From positions 1 to 55,964 of the forward strand of contig NZ_CAMEFJ010000009.1 in NCBI RefSeq assembly GCF_945915485.1: DNA of 55,964 nt, given 5' to 3'. Shown piece by piece: positions 7,484-15,768 of this stretch. The notes under the pieces were generated by a model that searched no databases, was not told the DNA's origin, and was given only the letters and a program-made list of their open reading frames with translations. The number at the start of each line of letters is the position of its first letter. The stretch's first letter is position 1. Source of the DNA: an uncultured Agrococcus sp. GTDB lineage: Bacteria; Actinomycetota; Actinomycetes; Actinomycetales; Microbacteriaceae. Position numbers and translations under genes: made by a program.

Positions 7484-8125
7484 TCAGTGCTGCTGAACGC
7501 TGTCCTTTCCGTCTTCCACGGTTGCTACCGCTTGCTGGAACTCCCCTGGCACAAGTTCCATGGCCGTAACGCCGCTATCGGTTGTGGAGCTGCTGGTCAG
7601 GGTCAGCGTGCTTGCCGCGTCATCGTCACTGAAGATGCTGAGCCCTCCACCGACGATGACCGGTGCGATGAGGAACCTGAAAATGTCCACGAGTCCCGCC
7701 CTGTGCAGTGCGCGGGCGAGCCGAATGCTGCCGTGCACCTGCAGTTCATCACCCGGTTCGTGCTTGAGCTGCCGGACCCGCTCGAGAAAGTCATCGCCCA
7801 GCGTCGTCGTCGAATCCTGCCAGACGTCCCCAACGGGATTGGACGTGACGACGTACTTCTGCCCACGGTTGATCCGGTCGGCAACTCGGTCTTCCGGATC
7901 GGTGACGTGCGGCCAGTGAGCGGCGAACGTGTCGTAGGTCGTGCGCCCCAGAAGCAGGGCCGACGTCTGCGAGAACCAGCCGTTGACAACCTGAGCGCAC
8001 CCGTCGTCGAACAGCGGCATCAGCCAGCCGCCCCTGTCGAATCCGCCTCGATCGTCCTCCTCCGGGCTACCAGGTGATTGCGAGACGCCATCGAGCGTCA
8101 TGAAGAGATTGATGCTGAGTTTCAT
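7484..8125 (-). CDS. RibD C-terminal/DHFR-like reductase 1
   Basis: 213 residues of the dihydrofolate-reductase-fold family related to the RibD C-terminal domain. Visible are the N-terminal strand and loop LFMTLDGVSQSPG, the GRTTYDTFAAHW helix, and the C-terminal ELQVHGSIRLARALHRAGLVDIFRFLIAPVIVGGG. Such proteins are NADPH-dependent reductases of usually unknown substrate and are not true folate reductases; the authentic folA is elsewhere in the window. The ATG overlaps the upstream paralogue stop by 4 bp and has an AGGAA site. Confidence 0.85.
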   Translation of the reverse strand: MKLSINLFMTLDGVSQSPGSPEEDDRGGFDRGGWLMPLFDDGCAQVVNGWFSQTSALLLGRTTYDTFAAHWPHVTDPEDRVADRINRGQKYVVTSNPVGDVWQDSTTTLGDDFLERVRQLKHEPGDELQVHGSIRLARALHRAGLVDIFRFLIAPVIVGGGLSIFSDDDAASTLTLTSSSTTDSGVTAMELVPGEFQQAVATVEDGKDSVQQH

Positions 8126-8742
8126 ACTGTTTCCTTCCGTTGTTCCACCGCATACGTGAGGTGGGTTGCGTTCTGCGTGACTACGGCGTCAACCTGTTCG
8201 AGCTGAACGATGTCATCGACAAGTTCGAACAGGTTCGTGCCTGACCCCATCAGAACGGGTGAGAGATGCACTTTCAGCCGATCGACGAGCCCGGCTGCGA
8301 TAGCTCTCGCGATCGTCTCGCCGCCGCCCATGATCACGACGTCCTTCTCGCCCGCTGCGCTTCGAGCCCTGGAGACAGCCGATTCAATTCCGTCTAAAAT
8401 GAACGTGAACCCTGCTGTGTGCCTCGGTTCCGCCGGCTCCTCGCGAGTGACGACGAACATCGGTGGAACAGCCGCAGCTGGATGGTCGTAGGCCCAGCCG
8501 ATGTCTTGATTCCAGCCATTCGGTCCGTCGACGAAGTCGAAGGTGCGCCGGCCCATGATGACGGCTCCCGTCGCTTGCTCGACCGCTGTCAGGAATTCAC
8601 GGTCGCGCGGCGAATCGTGTGATGCGAACACCCACTCGTGGATCGCTTCTCCTCCTTTGCCGAGCCCGCGCTCGAGATCGGCATCCGGACCGGTGACGTA
8701 GCCGTCGAGCGACACCGAAATATCGGCGATGACGTTGCTCAT
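8122..8742 (-). CDS. RibD C-terminal/DHFR-like reductase 2
   Basis: 206 residues, a diverged paralogue of the next gene. It has ADISVSLDGYVTGPD at the N-terminus, GRRTFDFVDG in the first third, and VVIMGGGETIARAIAAGLVDRLKVHLSPVLMGSG as the NADPH-side signature. It lies directly behind the HxlR regulator with a 4-bp overlap and a GGAAGGA ribosome site. Tandem copies of this enzyme type behind a MarR/HxlR-like regulator are frequent in actinomycetes. Substrate unknown. Confidence 0.85.
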   Translation of the reverse strand: MSNVIADISVSLDGYVTGPDADLERGLGKGGEAIHEWVFASHDSPRDREFLTAVEQATGAVIMGRRTFDFVDGPNGWNQDIGWAYDHPAAAVPPMFVVTREEPAEPRHTAGFTFILDGIESAVSRARSAAGEKDVVIMGGGETIARAIAAGLVDRLKVHLSPVLMGSGTNLFELVDDIVQLEQVDAVVTQNATHLTYAVEQRKETV

Positions 8743-9449
8743 GATGATCCTTCCTTCGGCGGCTCAGGCAGCGTGAAGCACTGCACGAAGCTGGCAACCG
8801 TGCTCGGCATCCCCTCGATTCGTGCCGACTCTGCACGCACAGCCGCGACCGGATCGAGGCCACCGTAGATGACGGCTGCCAGGGTTTTCGGGTCGGCGTG
8901 CACTCGCGTCGGACCGGCGCCGGCCGCGCGTGAAGATTCTTCGTGCACGGCGTCGAACATCCCGGCGGAATCGTGTATTCGCCCGATGGTGAACGTCGCG
9001 TCTTCTATGCGGGCGTCGAATTCGTCATGGCCCATGACGAATTGCACCCGCAGATCTGCGTCTCGAGCCGCTGCAGCATCGAAAGTGGTCTTCAGCGAAA
9101 GCGCGAACGACGCGGGGCTGAACGCCTGCTGTTCGAGATCGACCGGCGTGTGCGCCGCCCATGCGCCGAGGGCGATCAGCGCGGGCTCGAGTGCCGCACC
9201 CCACGGTGTGAGCTCATAAACCGTTGCGGCCGCGGGAGGGCTTAAGCGGCGTTTACGCACGACGCCGGCCCCCGCGAGGTGTTTCAGCCGGTCTCCGAGA
9301 ATGTTGGTGCTTACGCCCGGCAGCGCCGCTGCAAGATCGGAGTAGCGACGGGGGCCGAACACGAGCTCGCGCACGACGGGCAACGCCCACCGTTCACCCA
9401 CGATGTCGAGTGCGCGAGTTATGCCGCAGGCATCGTCGTAACTTCGCAT
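8739..9449 (-). CDS. HxlR-type winged-helix regulator with SCP2-like C-terminal domain
   Basis: 236 residues. Residues 1-100 are a HxlR winged helix (CGITRALDIVGERWALPVVRELVFGPRRYSDLAAALPGVSTNILGDRLKHL). Residues about 125-230 resemble the SCP2-like ligand domain attached to HxlR regulators in some actinomycetes. I chose the ATG at 9449, directly before the HxlR domain; an upstream ATG at 9485 would add 12 residues and would bury the palindrome at 9470-9488 inside the gene. It heads a four-gene run with two reductases and a VOC protein. Autoregulation from the palindrome is inferred. Confidence 0.85.
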   Translation of the reverse strand: MRSYDDACGITRALDIVGERWALPVVRELVFGPRRYSDLAAALPGVSTNILGDRLKHLAGAGVVRKRRLSPPAAATVYELTPWGAALEPALIALGAWAAHTPVDLEQQAFSPASFALSLKTTFDAAAARDADLRVQFVMGHDEFDARIEDATFTIGRIHDSAGMFDAVHEESSRAAGAGPTRVHADPKTLAAVIYGGLDPVAAVRAESARIEGMPSTVASFVQCFTLPEPPKEGSS

Positions 9450-9469
9450 ACTTGTTATATTGCACCAGT

Positions 9470-9488
9470 TACTTGCTAATTGCAAGTA
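9470..9488 (-). promoter_or_regulatory. Candidate HxlR operator
   Basis: Perfect inverted repeat TACTTGC-taatt-GCAAGTA, 20 bp upstream of the regulator start. An additional ACTTG half-site lies at 9450-9454 and AT-rich -10-like sequence (TATAAC/CAATAT on the minus strand) lies between. HxlR-family proteins bind such TACT...AGTA dyads, so autoregulation is plausible. Confidence 0.6.
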
Positions 9489-9638
9489 TATTGGGAGACC
9501 TGAAACTCTGTGAGAGGCATGCTGCCCGGGCAGAGCTTCTCAATCCGGCTGAGTACGTGCGTTACTCGTCGGCACGGGTGCAGAATTTCTGCGGGATGCA
9601 CCGGGTGACAGTGCGGACGGTCCCGAGCGCGTACCGTG

Positions 9639-10160
9639 TCAGTTCACACGAGTCGCTTCGTGCTCCGCGTCGAGTTCAGCCGCGGCCCTCGCCTCGTCAC
9701 CCCGCCCCGCGGCCCTGAGCGAAAGCCCCGTCGCGCTTGCTGAAAGAAGGTGCTTCAGGGCTCGCTTGAGCGCACGAAAGCCCTCGTTCGCAACCGCGAC
9801 ATCCGGCGCAGAGTGATCGATTCCCACCGCGGCGAGTCCATCGGCCACGGCCCCGGCGGCGAGGTAATCCTCGACGGCGAAAGCGCCCTCATCCCCCGTG
9901 AGCACCAGGCTGATAGCCGTGCGGCCGCCGCGTGCGAGTTGCTCTTCGTAGACCGCCTTGGCCGTCGCGGTCGCGTTACGCAGCGTGCTCACGAACACCG
10001 TCGGTGCGTGGGATAGCGCCGTGGCTGCGGCCACGAGATCGTCGTCGCTGTCGAGTGCATCGACGACAACCACGATCTCGGCCGCTGCGAGTTGTTCGAG
10101 CGCTGCCGCACCCCACCCGAGCCGCACCTGGTACATCGATTGCGAGCGCGGATCAGTCAT
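9639..10160 (-). CDS. 2-phosphosulfolactate phosphatase family (ComB-like) protein
   Basis: 173 residues. It matches the ComB-family opening QVRLGWGAAALEQLAAAEIVVVVDALDS and the later STLRNATATAKAVYE and AGAVADGL segments. The family's reference enzyme hydrolyses 2-phosphosulfolactate in coenzyme M synthesis. Actinomycetes lack that pathway, so the real substrate is unknown. The start is placed at the ATG at 10160, because TACGCT sits 6 nt before it (leaderless pattern). An ATG at 10208 would add 16 residues. Confidence 0.7.
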   Translation of the reverse strand: MTDPRSQSMYQVRLGWGAAALEQLAAAEIVVVVDALDSDDDLVAAATALSHAPTVFVSTLRNATATAKAVYEEQLARGGRTAISLVLTGDEGAFAVEDYLAAGAVADGLAAVGIDHSAPDVAVANEGFRALKRALKHLLSASATGLSLRAAGRGDEARAAAELDAEHEATRVN

Positions 10161-10166
10161 GGATTC

Positions 10167-10172
10167 AGCGTA
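10167..10172 (-). promoter_or_regulatory. -10 box of comB-like gene
   Basis: TACGCT ends 6 nt before the ATG at 10160, the spacing expected when transcription starts at the start codon (leaderless). Confidence 0.55.
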
Positions 10173-10247
10173 TTGCAGCGTCAATGCGTTCGCTCTCGGC
10201 ACCTTCATACGTCGTCACAGAACGTCTCGCGCCGAAACAGGGAGGCG

Positions 10248-10253
10248 TAGAGT
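10248..10253 (+). promoter_or_regulatory. -10 box of msrB
   Basis: TAGAGT followed by exactly 6 nt and the msrB ATG, a leaderless-type promoter. Confidence 0.6.
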
Positions 10254-10259
10254 CGAGGT

Positions 10260-10661
10260 ATGGCCTACAAGATCGAGAAATCCGAAGAGCAGTGGCGCGA
10301 GGAGCTAGGAGCAGAACGCTACGCGGTGCTGCGCGAGCAGGGAACCGAGCGCGCCTGGACCGGCGAACTCCTCGATGAAGAACGCGCCGGCCTGTACACG
10401 TGCGCAGCGTGCGGCAATGAGCTGTTCATCAGCGGCACGAAGTTCGACTCGAACTGCGGCTGGCCGAGCTTCTACGAGTCGGTGCGACCCGACGCCGTGG
10501 AACTGCTCGAAGACACGTCGCACGGCATGGTGCGCACCGAGGTGCGTTGCGCGCGCTGCGGCGGTCATCTCGGGCACGTCTTCCCAGACGGGTTCGGAAC
10601 TCCGACGGGCGACCGCTACTGCATGAACTCGCTCTCTCTGGATTTCAAGCCGAACCAGTAG
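10260..10661 (+). CDS. msrB: Peptide-methionine (R)-S-oxide reductase
   Basis: 133 residues, the normal length for MsrB. Zinc is held by Cys48, Cys51, Cys97 and Cys100 (CxxC pairs). The catalytic Cys121 lies in RYCMNS, and the NCGWPSF and GHLGHVFPDG signatures are intact. The enzyme reduces methionine-R-sulfoxide in oxidised proteins, using thioredoxin, in the cytoplasm. It is transcribed alone from a leaderless-type promoter and converges on dtxR with only 5 bp between stops. Confidence 0.97.
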   Translation: MAYKIEKSEEQWREELGAERYAVLREQGTERAWTGELLDEERAGLYTCAACGNELFISGTKFDSNCGWPSFYESVRPDAVELLEDTSHGMVRTEVRCARCGGHLGHVFPDGFGTPTGDRYCMNSLSLDFKPNQ

Positions 10662-10666
10662 CAGGC

Positions 10667-11356
10667 TCAGTCGCCTCGCACCCACACTGCGCCGGCAGCC
10701 TCCGGACTCAGGTGAACATCCGCATCCGGTGTCCTGACCAGCAGCGTGCCCGAGTATTTGCCGCGCTCTGCGACGGTGACGACAACGTCGAGATCGATGC
10801 CGTTGCTCGCGAGATAGCGCAGCAGTTCCGGGTCGGAATCCGAGATCCGGGTGACGGTGCCGCTCTCCCCTGCCTGCAGCTCCAGCAGCGCTCGCGCATC
10901 GTGAGCGGGCATTGCGCCGTCCGCCGTCGGGATCGCATCGCCGTGCGGGTCGCGAACGGGATGTCCGAGCGAGGCCGCGAGCGCCTCCACGAGCCGGTCG
11001 CTCATCGCGTGTTCGAGAACATCGGCTTCATCGTGCACTTCGTCCCAGCCGTAGCCCAGTTGCGAAACGAGCCACGTCTCGATGAGCCGATGCCGTCGCA
11101 ATAGCCGCAGCGCGAGAAGGCGCCCGTCAGGAGTCAGCTCTATCGCGCCGTACGGCCTGTGGCGAACGAGCCCGCTCACTGCGAGCTTCTTCACCATCTC
11201 CGTGACCGTGGATGCGGCCAGCCCCAGTCGGGTGGCGAGCTGCGATGGCATCATCGGCTCGTCTTGCCATTCGGTGTGGGCGTAGATGACTTTGACGTAG
11301 TCTTCCGCCGCCGTCGACCCTCGAGGGCTCGGAGCGGGGTACCGGCCGTCGGTCAT
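10667..11356 (-). CDS. DtxR/MntR-family metal-dependent repressor
   Basis: 229 residues. The N-terminal winged helix (TAAEDYVKVIYAH... QLATRLGLAASTVTEMVKKLAVSGLV) is followed by the dimerisation/metal domain (HRLIETWLVSQLGYGWDEVHDEADVLEHAMSDRLVEAL and GHPVRDPHGDAIP). A C-terminal SH3/FeoA-like domain covers about residues 150-226. The His/Glu ligands typical of the family are present. It should sense Fe2+ or Mn2+ and repress uptake genes; which metal cannot be decided here. The start overlaps the rdgB stop by 4 bp. Confidence 0.9.
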   Translation of the reverse strand: MTDGRYPAPSPRGSTAAEDYVKVIYAHTEWQDEPMMPSQLATRLGLAASTVTEMVKKLAVSGLVRHRPYGAIELTPDGRLLALRLLRRHRLIETWLVSQLGYGWDEVHDEADVLEHAMSDRLVEALAASLGHPVRDPHGDAIPTADGAMPAHDARALLELQAGESGTVTRISDSDPELLRYLASNGIDLDVVVTVAERGKYSGTLLVRTPDADVHLSPEAAGAVWVRGD

Positions 11357-11925
11357 CTGGATCGTCCTACTGCTTCGGCAAGCGCTGTGAAAGCCCTGCG
11401 TCGGTGACTCAGGGCATCCTTCTCTGCCGCGCTGAGTTCCGCGCTCGAGCGTGTCTCACCAGCGGGCTGGAAGATCGGATCGTAACCGAATCCTCCCTCT
11501 CCGCGAGCGCTCGTCAGCACCGCACCCGGCCAGACGCCCATCTCAACAAGTTCGGTTTCGCCGTCGACGTACGCGGCCGCGCAGAGAAACTGCGCAGTAC
11601 GATCCGTTACTCCTTGCAGGTTCTGCAACAGCAGCTCGAGGTTGTCGCGGTCGTTGCCTGTTCCCGCGTATCGAGCGGAGCGGATGCCGGGCTCGCCCCC
11701 CAGCGCGTCCGCGGCGATGCCGGAATCGTCGGCGATGGCGGGCAGCCCCGTGTGCTCGTAGGCGGCCCGCGCCTTGATCAGGGCATTCGCTTCGAAAGTT
11801 GCCCCGTCTTCGACGGGCTCGGGCCCGTCGAAACTGACGAGTTCGATTCCGGGAAGAAGCGGTTCGAGAATGCGACCGAGCTCTTCCACCTTGTGCGGGT
11901 TGTGGGTCGCGACGACGAGCTTCAT
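11353..11925 (-). CDS. rdgB: XTP/dITP diphosphatase (non-canonical purine NTP pyrophosphatase)
   Basis: 190 residues beginning [20 protein letters not shown], the RdgB/Ham1 opening. [24 protein letters not shown] and the closing [10 protein letters not shown] are family signatures. It hydrolyses deaminated purine triphosphates to keep them out of nucleic acids. The start at 11925 forms an ATGA overlap with the rph stop; an ATG 42 bp upstream is less likely. It is third in the murI-rph-rdgB-dtxR operon. Confidence 0.96.
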   Translation of the reverse strand: MKLVVATHNPHKVEELGRILEPLLPGIELVSFDGPEPVEDGATFEANALIKARAAYEHTGLPAIADDSGIAADALGGEPGIRSARYAGTGNDRDNLELLLQNLQGVTDRTAQFLCAAAYVDGETELVEMGVWPGAVLTSARGEGGFGYDPIFQPAGETRSSAELSAAEKDALSHRRRAFTALAEAVGRSR

Positions 11926-12647
11926 GCCTGCAACGCCTCCCGCTGCCGTTCCGCGAGCTGCTCGCACCCGCCTACCGCCAGCTCAAGCAGTGCGTCCAGT
12001 TCACGCTTGTCGAACGGTGCACCTTCGGCCGTGCCCTGGACTTCGACGAACAGCCCGCGACCGGTCACGACGACATTCATGTCCGTCTCGGCCTTCGAAT
12101 CTTCGATGTACGGAAGATCCAGCACGGGCTCGCCCCCGACGATCCCGACCGAGATCGCCGAAACGCTGTCGATGAGGGGGTTCGCGGATGCCGGGATGCG
12201 CTTCTCGCGTTTCGCCCATTCGATCGCCTGCACGAGTGCCACGTAGGCGCCGGTGATCGCGGCGGTTCGCGTGCCTCCGTCCGCCTGTAGGACGTCGCAG
12301 TCGATCGTGATGGACAGCTCGCCGAGCGCCTTCAGATCCACGACGGCACGAAGCGACCTGCCGATGAGACGCGAGATCTCGTGCGTGCGGCCCCCGACTC
12401 GCCCCTTGACGGCCTCACGATCCATCCGCTCGTTCGTCGAACGAGGCAGCATCGCGTATTCCGCTGTCACCCATCCGCGACCGGAGCCGGTCATCCAGCG
12501 CGGCACCTTCGGCATGACGCTCGCAGTGCACAGCACCTTCGTCGAGCCGAATGAGATCAGCGCACTGCCTTCGGCCTGCTCGGACCAGCCGGGCTCTATG
12601 CGCACATTGCGCAACTCGTTGTCGGCGCGTCCGTCTGGTCTGGTCAT
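11922..12647 (-). CDS. rph: Ribonuclease PH
   Basis: 241 residues. The RNase PH core is evident: [19 protein letters not shown] at the start, [18 protein letters not shown] and [24 protein letters not shown] in the middle. It trims 3' extensions of tRNA precursors by phosphorolysis. The GTG/ATG region overlaps the murI stop by 4 bp and the stop overlaps rdgB. The murI-rph-rdgB order is conserved in actinobacteria. Confidence 0.97.
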   Translation of the reverse strand: MTRPDGRADNELRNVRIEPGWSEQAEGSALISFGSTKVLCTASVMPKVPRWMTGSGRGWVTAEYAMLPRSTNERMDREAVKGRVGGRTHEISRLIGRSLRAVVDLKALGELSITIDCDVLQADGGTRTAAITGAYVALVQAIEWAKREKRIPASANPLIDSVSAISVGIVGGEPVLDLPYIEDSKAETDMNVVVTGRGLFVEVQGTAEGAPFDKRELDALLELAVGGCEQLAERQREALQA

Positions 12648-13531
12648 GCGATTCTCCCTGATTCGTCGTTCTTGGCTGCAATGTCCTTTGCAGCAGCGGT
12701 GAGCTCTTCCGGCGATGGCAGCGTTATAACGCCCGTGACGTGGTGCTCCACGTGGCCGACCTCCGGGCCGAGGAACCGCCGAGCCAATTTGCGGAACGGC
12801 CCCTGTTCGATACTCGTCGATTCGAAACGGTATTCCGCCGTGCCCGTTGCCAGCAGGTCTTGATCCGCGAGCGTCCTGTACACATCCGCAGCCGTCTCCT
12901 GCGCACTCGAAACCAAACGCACTTCCGGGCCCATGACGTACCCGATGGCGCCTGCGAGAAGCGGGTAGTGCGTGCAGCCGAGCACGAGCGTGTCGACGTT
13001 CGCGTCGATGAGGGGCTGCAGATAGCCTCTCGCGGCATCCAGCACGCGGTCCCCCGTCGTCTCACCGGCTTCGACGAACTCGACGAAGCGAGGCGCCGCG
13101 ACGGCCATCACATCGGGCACTCCGGCGTGTGCGAACGCCCGTTGATACGCGCCGGAACCGACCGTGCCCGCCGTTGCGACGACACCGATGCTGTTTCTCG
13201 TCGACCCCACGGTCGCTGCCCGCACCGCCGGCGTGATCACTTCGATGACGGGGATGCCCAGCGTGTCTTGATAACGGCGCTTCGCGATGTCGAACGTGGC
13301 CGCGGATGCCGTGTTGCAGGCGATGACGAGCATTTTGACACCTTGCGCGACGAGGGCGTCCATGACCTCGATACTGAGCGAGCGAACTTCGTCCTGGTCT
13401 CGCGGCCCGTAAGGGGTGTGGAGCGTGTCGCCGATGTAGGTGACGGATTCGTGCGGAAGAAGGTCGATAACCGCTCTCGCGACCGTGAGGCCGCCGAGTC
13501 CGCTGTCGAAGATTCCGATGGGTCGCTGCAC
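12644..13531 (-). CDS. murI: Glutamate racemase
   Basis: 295 residues. Catalytic Cys72 (IACNTASA) and Cys186 (LGCTHYPLL), plus Asp9 in IFDSGLGG, are all present. The enzyme makes D-glutamate for peptidoglycan. It starts with GTG at 13531, preceded by TAGGCT and 6 nt, so the four-gene operon murI-rph-rdgB-dtxR probably begins with a leaderless mRNA. Confidence 0.97.
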   Translation of the reverse strand: MQRPIGIFDSGLGGLTVARAVIDLLPHESVTYIGDTLHTPYGPRDQDEVRSLSIEVMDALVAQGVKMLVIACNTASAATFDIAKRRYQDTLGIPVIEVITPAVRAATVGSTRNSIGVVATAGTVGSGAYQRAFAHAGVPDVMAVAAPRFVEFVEAGETTGDRVLDAARGYLQPLIDANVDTLVLGCTHYPLLAGAIGYVMGPEVRLVSSAQETAADVYRTLADQDLLATGTAEYRFESTSIEQGPFRKLARRFLGPEVGHVEHHVTGVITLPSPEELTAAAKDIAAKNDESGRIA

Positions 13532-13535
13532 GGCC

Positions 13536-14099
13536 CTAGCCTACTCGCGCCGTGGCGAGCCGTGAGGGACGGACCATGCGGTGCATGGTCATCCCGCCCC
13601 ACGAGTCGTCTGCCGTGACGCGCTCATCCACGTCGATGAACCCGTGCTTGGAGTAGAAGCGGTGGGCGCGATCGTTACCGTCGAGAATCCAGAGGTACAG
13701 GCCCTCCCCGTTCGTGACCTCCCGCAGCAGTGCCGTCGCCAATCCGCTGCCCTTCGCCGCCGGCGCGAGATAGAGGCGAACGAGCTCTCGTGCGTACCCG
13801 ATGCCTTCGACGCCGAGACCGACTTCCCATTCCGGTGGCCCGTCCCCGACTTCCGCGACGCCGACGATCTCACCGCCGGATGTCGCGAGCCTTCTAACCG
13901 AAGTGCCGGGTTCGTCGAACTGCTTCCTGCGTTCGTCCGCGCGCTCGCGGGCTCGCGCGATCGCGTCGGCGACGAACGCATCCGGTAGTGCGTCGTACGT
14001 CGCTCCCTGCTCGCGTGCGACGAATTCGTCCCAGGCGAGCGCGTCGTCACCGGTCGGTCGCCGAATCTCGATTTCGGTTCCATCTGCGAGGCTGTGCAC
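13536..14099 (-). CDS. GNAT-family N-acetyltransferase
   Basis: 187 residues of the GCN5-related fold. Strand/loop VRLYLAPAAKGSGLATALLREV (about residues 107-128) is the acetyl-CoA site, followed by LYLWILDGNDRAHRFYSKHGF, the usual motif-B/C end. It transfers an acetyl group from acetyl-CoA to an unknown amine. The GTG start follows TAGAAT by 7 nt. It is divergent from pncB with about 50 bp between starts. Confidence 0.88.
   Translation of the reverse strand: MHSLADGTEIEIRRPTGDDALAWDEFVAREQGATYDALPDAFVADAIARARERADERRKQFDEPGTSVRRLATSGGEIVGVAEVGDGPPEWEVGLGVEGIGYARELVRLYLAPAAKGSGLATALLREVTNGEGLYLWILDGNDRAHRFYSKHGFIDVDERVTADDSWGGMTMHRMVRPSRLATARVG
13538..13543 (-). promoter_or_regulatory. -10 box of murI operon
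   Basis: TAGGCT, then AGGGCC, then the murI GTG. The box touches the stop codon of the upstream GNAT gene. Confidence 0.6.
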
Positions 14100-14106
14100 T
14101 CGCTCT

Positions 14107-14112
14107 ATTCTA
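14107..14112 (-). promoter_or_regulatory. -10 box of GNAT gene
   Basis: TAGAAT on the minus strand, 7 nt before the GTG at 14099. It lies back-to-back with the pncB box 26 bp away. Confidence 0.55.
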
Positions 14113-14138
14113 CGACGGCCCCGAGCGGCCCGAGGCGC

Positions 14139-14144
14139 TAGCCT
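14139..14144 (+). promoter_or_regulatory. -10 box of pncB
   Basis: TAGCCT, then 6 nt, then the pncB GTG at 14151. No ribosome site is visible, as expected for a leaderless message. Confidence 0.6.
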
Positions 14145-14150
14145 GGTTCG

Positions 14151-15455
14151 GTGACCTCCAGTGCACTCATGACGGATCAGTACGAGCTGACGATGATCGA
14201 TGCGGCGATTCGGGCGGGAACCGCATTCAGGCCGAGCATCTTCGAGACGTTCGCACGCAGACTTCCCGGTGCAAGACGGTACGGCGTCGTGGCGGGAACG
14301 GGTCGGGTTATCGATTTGATCGAGCAGTTCCGCTTCAACGACGAGCAGCTGCGGTTTCTGCAGGAGCGCGACATCGTGTCGGAGGAGACGCTCGGCTTCC
14401 TCGCCGATTACCGGTTCCGGGGCAGGATTCGCGGTTACGCCGAGGGCGAGCTGTATTTTCCGGGCTCGCCGCTGCTCACGATCGAGGGGTCGTTCGCGGA
14501 CTGCGTCATGCTCGAGACGATCATCCTCTCGGTCATGAACTACGACTCGGCCGTCGCGACGGCAGCGAGCCGCATGGTGACGGCAGCGGGCGACCGACCC
14601 ATCGCCGAGATGGGGTCACGTCGGACGAGCGAAGAGTCTGCCGTCGCGGCGGCGCGGGCCTCATACATCTCGGGCTTCACGAATACATCGAACATGGAGG
14701 CCGGCGCCCGCTGGGGAATCCCGACGATGGGCACGGCAGCGCACTCGTTCACGCTGCTGCACGAAACAGAAGAGGACGCGTTCCGCGCGCAGGTCGATGC
14801 GCTCGGAACCGAAACGACACTGCTGGTCGACACCTACGACATCGCCAGCGGAGTGGAGACCGCCATCCGCGTCGCCGGAACGGGGCTCGGCGGCGTCCGG
14901 CTCGACTCGGGCGACCTCCCGATCGTGGCCGCCCGCACTCGCGAACAACTCGACTCGCTCGGCGCTGTCAATACCCGCATCACGGTTACGAGCGACCTCG
15001 ACGAATTCGCTATCGCTGCTCTTGCCGCGTCCCCCGTGGATGCGTACGGCGTCGGTACCAGCGTCGTTACGGGCTCAGGATCCCCGGCAGCCGGGATGGT
15101 CTACAAACTCGTTACGCGCAAGGGCGAAGACGGCTGGCGAAGCGTCGCGAAATCGAGCAAGAACAAAACCAGCCTCGGAGGCGAGAAGCTCGCCGTCCGC
15201 AGCCTCGACAACGGCGTCGCGGTAGAAGAAACCGTTTTCGCAGGCGATCCCAAGATCGAAGATGTCGTCGACTCGTCAGACGGTCGTGCTCTGCAGGTGA
15301 GTCTGATCCGCGACGGAGCGATCGCCGATGAGTATCGAGGAGCTGCAGGCGTCGATCGAGCGCGACAGCACCGTGCTACGGCTATCGCTGAATTGCCGCT
15401 CGAAGCGCACCGGCTCGCGCCGGGCGACCCGGTCATCCCCACCGTCTTCAGGTAG
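14151..15455 (+). CDS. pncB: Nicotinate phosphoribosyltransferase
   Basis: 434 residues. It carries the NAPRTase opening TDQYELTMIDAAIRAG, the central GTAAHSFTLLHETEEDAFRAQ and LLVDTYDIASGVETAI, and the phosphate-binding GVRLDSGDL and YGVGTSVVTGSGSPAAGMVYKL segments. The enzyme joins nicotinate to PRPP to give NaMN in NAD salvage. The GTG start is supported by the -10 spacing; the ATG 18 bp later is the alternative. It converges with the DUF3039 gene (12-bp gap). Confidence 0.95.
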   Translation: MTSSALMTDQYELTMIDAAIRAGTAFRPSIFETFARRLPGARRYGVVAGTGRVIDLIEQFRFNDEQLRFLQERDIVSEETLGFLADYRFRGRIRGYAEGELYFPGSPLLTIEGSFADCVMLETIILSVMNYDSAVATAASRMVTAAGDRPIAEMGSRRTSEESAVAAARASYISGFTNTSNMEAGARWGIPTMGTAAHSFTLLHETEEDAFRAQVDALGTETTLLVDTYDIASGVETAIRVAGTGLGGVRLDSGDLPIVAARTREQLDSLGAVNTRITVTSDLDEFAIAALAASPVDAYGVGTSVVTGSGSPAAGMVYKLVTRKGEDGWRSVAKSSKNKTSLGGEKLAVRSLDNGVAVEETVFAGDPKIEDVVDSSDGRALQVSLIRDGAIADEYRGAAGVDRARQHRATAIAELPLEAHRLAPGDPVIPTVFR

Positions 15456-15467
15456 CGGCCGGGAACG

Positions 15468-15734
15468 CTACTCGTCGCGGAGCTTCTCGTAGATCGACTT
15501 GCACTCGGGGCAGATAGGAAACTTCTCCGGGTCGCGGCCGGGCGTCCATTTCTTGCCGCACAGCGCACGAACGGACTTGCCGGAAAGCGCTGACTGCAGA
15601 ATCTTGTTCTTTTTGACGTAGTGCGAGTAGCGGTCGTGGTCACCGTCTTCGACCTGCTCTTCGTTCAGCAGTTTCTCGAGTTCGCGATCGAGGACGTCGG
15701 TGCCGCCGGCGGGTTGGTCGAGATCTTGTGCCAT
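15468..15734 (-). CDS. DUF3039 protein
   Basis: 88 residues. The C-terminal half carries HDRYSHYVKKNKILQSALSGKSVRALCGKKW and ends with CPECKSIY; with the earlier Cys this gives a small Cys2-Cys2-like site that could bind zinc. This is the actinobacterial DUF3039 family; its function is unknown. It lies upstream of the HtrA-type protease in this orientation only by chance of convergence with pncB. The start has no strong ribosome site. Confidence 0.9.
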   Translation of the reverse strand: MAQDLDQPAGGTDVLDRELEKLLNEEQVEDGDHDRYSHYVKKNKILQSALSGKSVRALCGKKWTPGRDPEKFPICPECKSIYEKLRDE

Positions 15735-15768
15735 GTGTCTATCTTCCCACGTTCATCGTGCCGATCAA

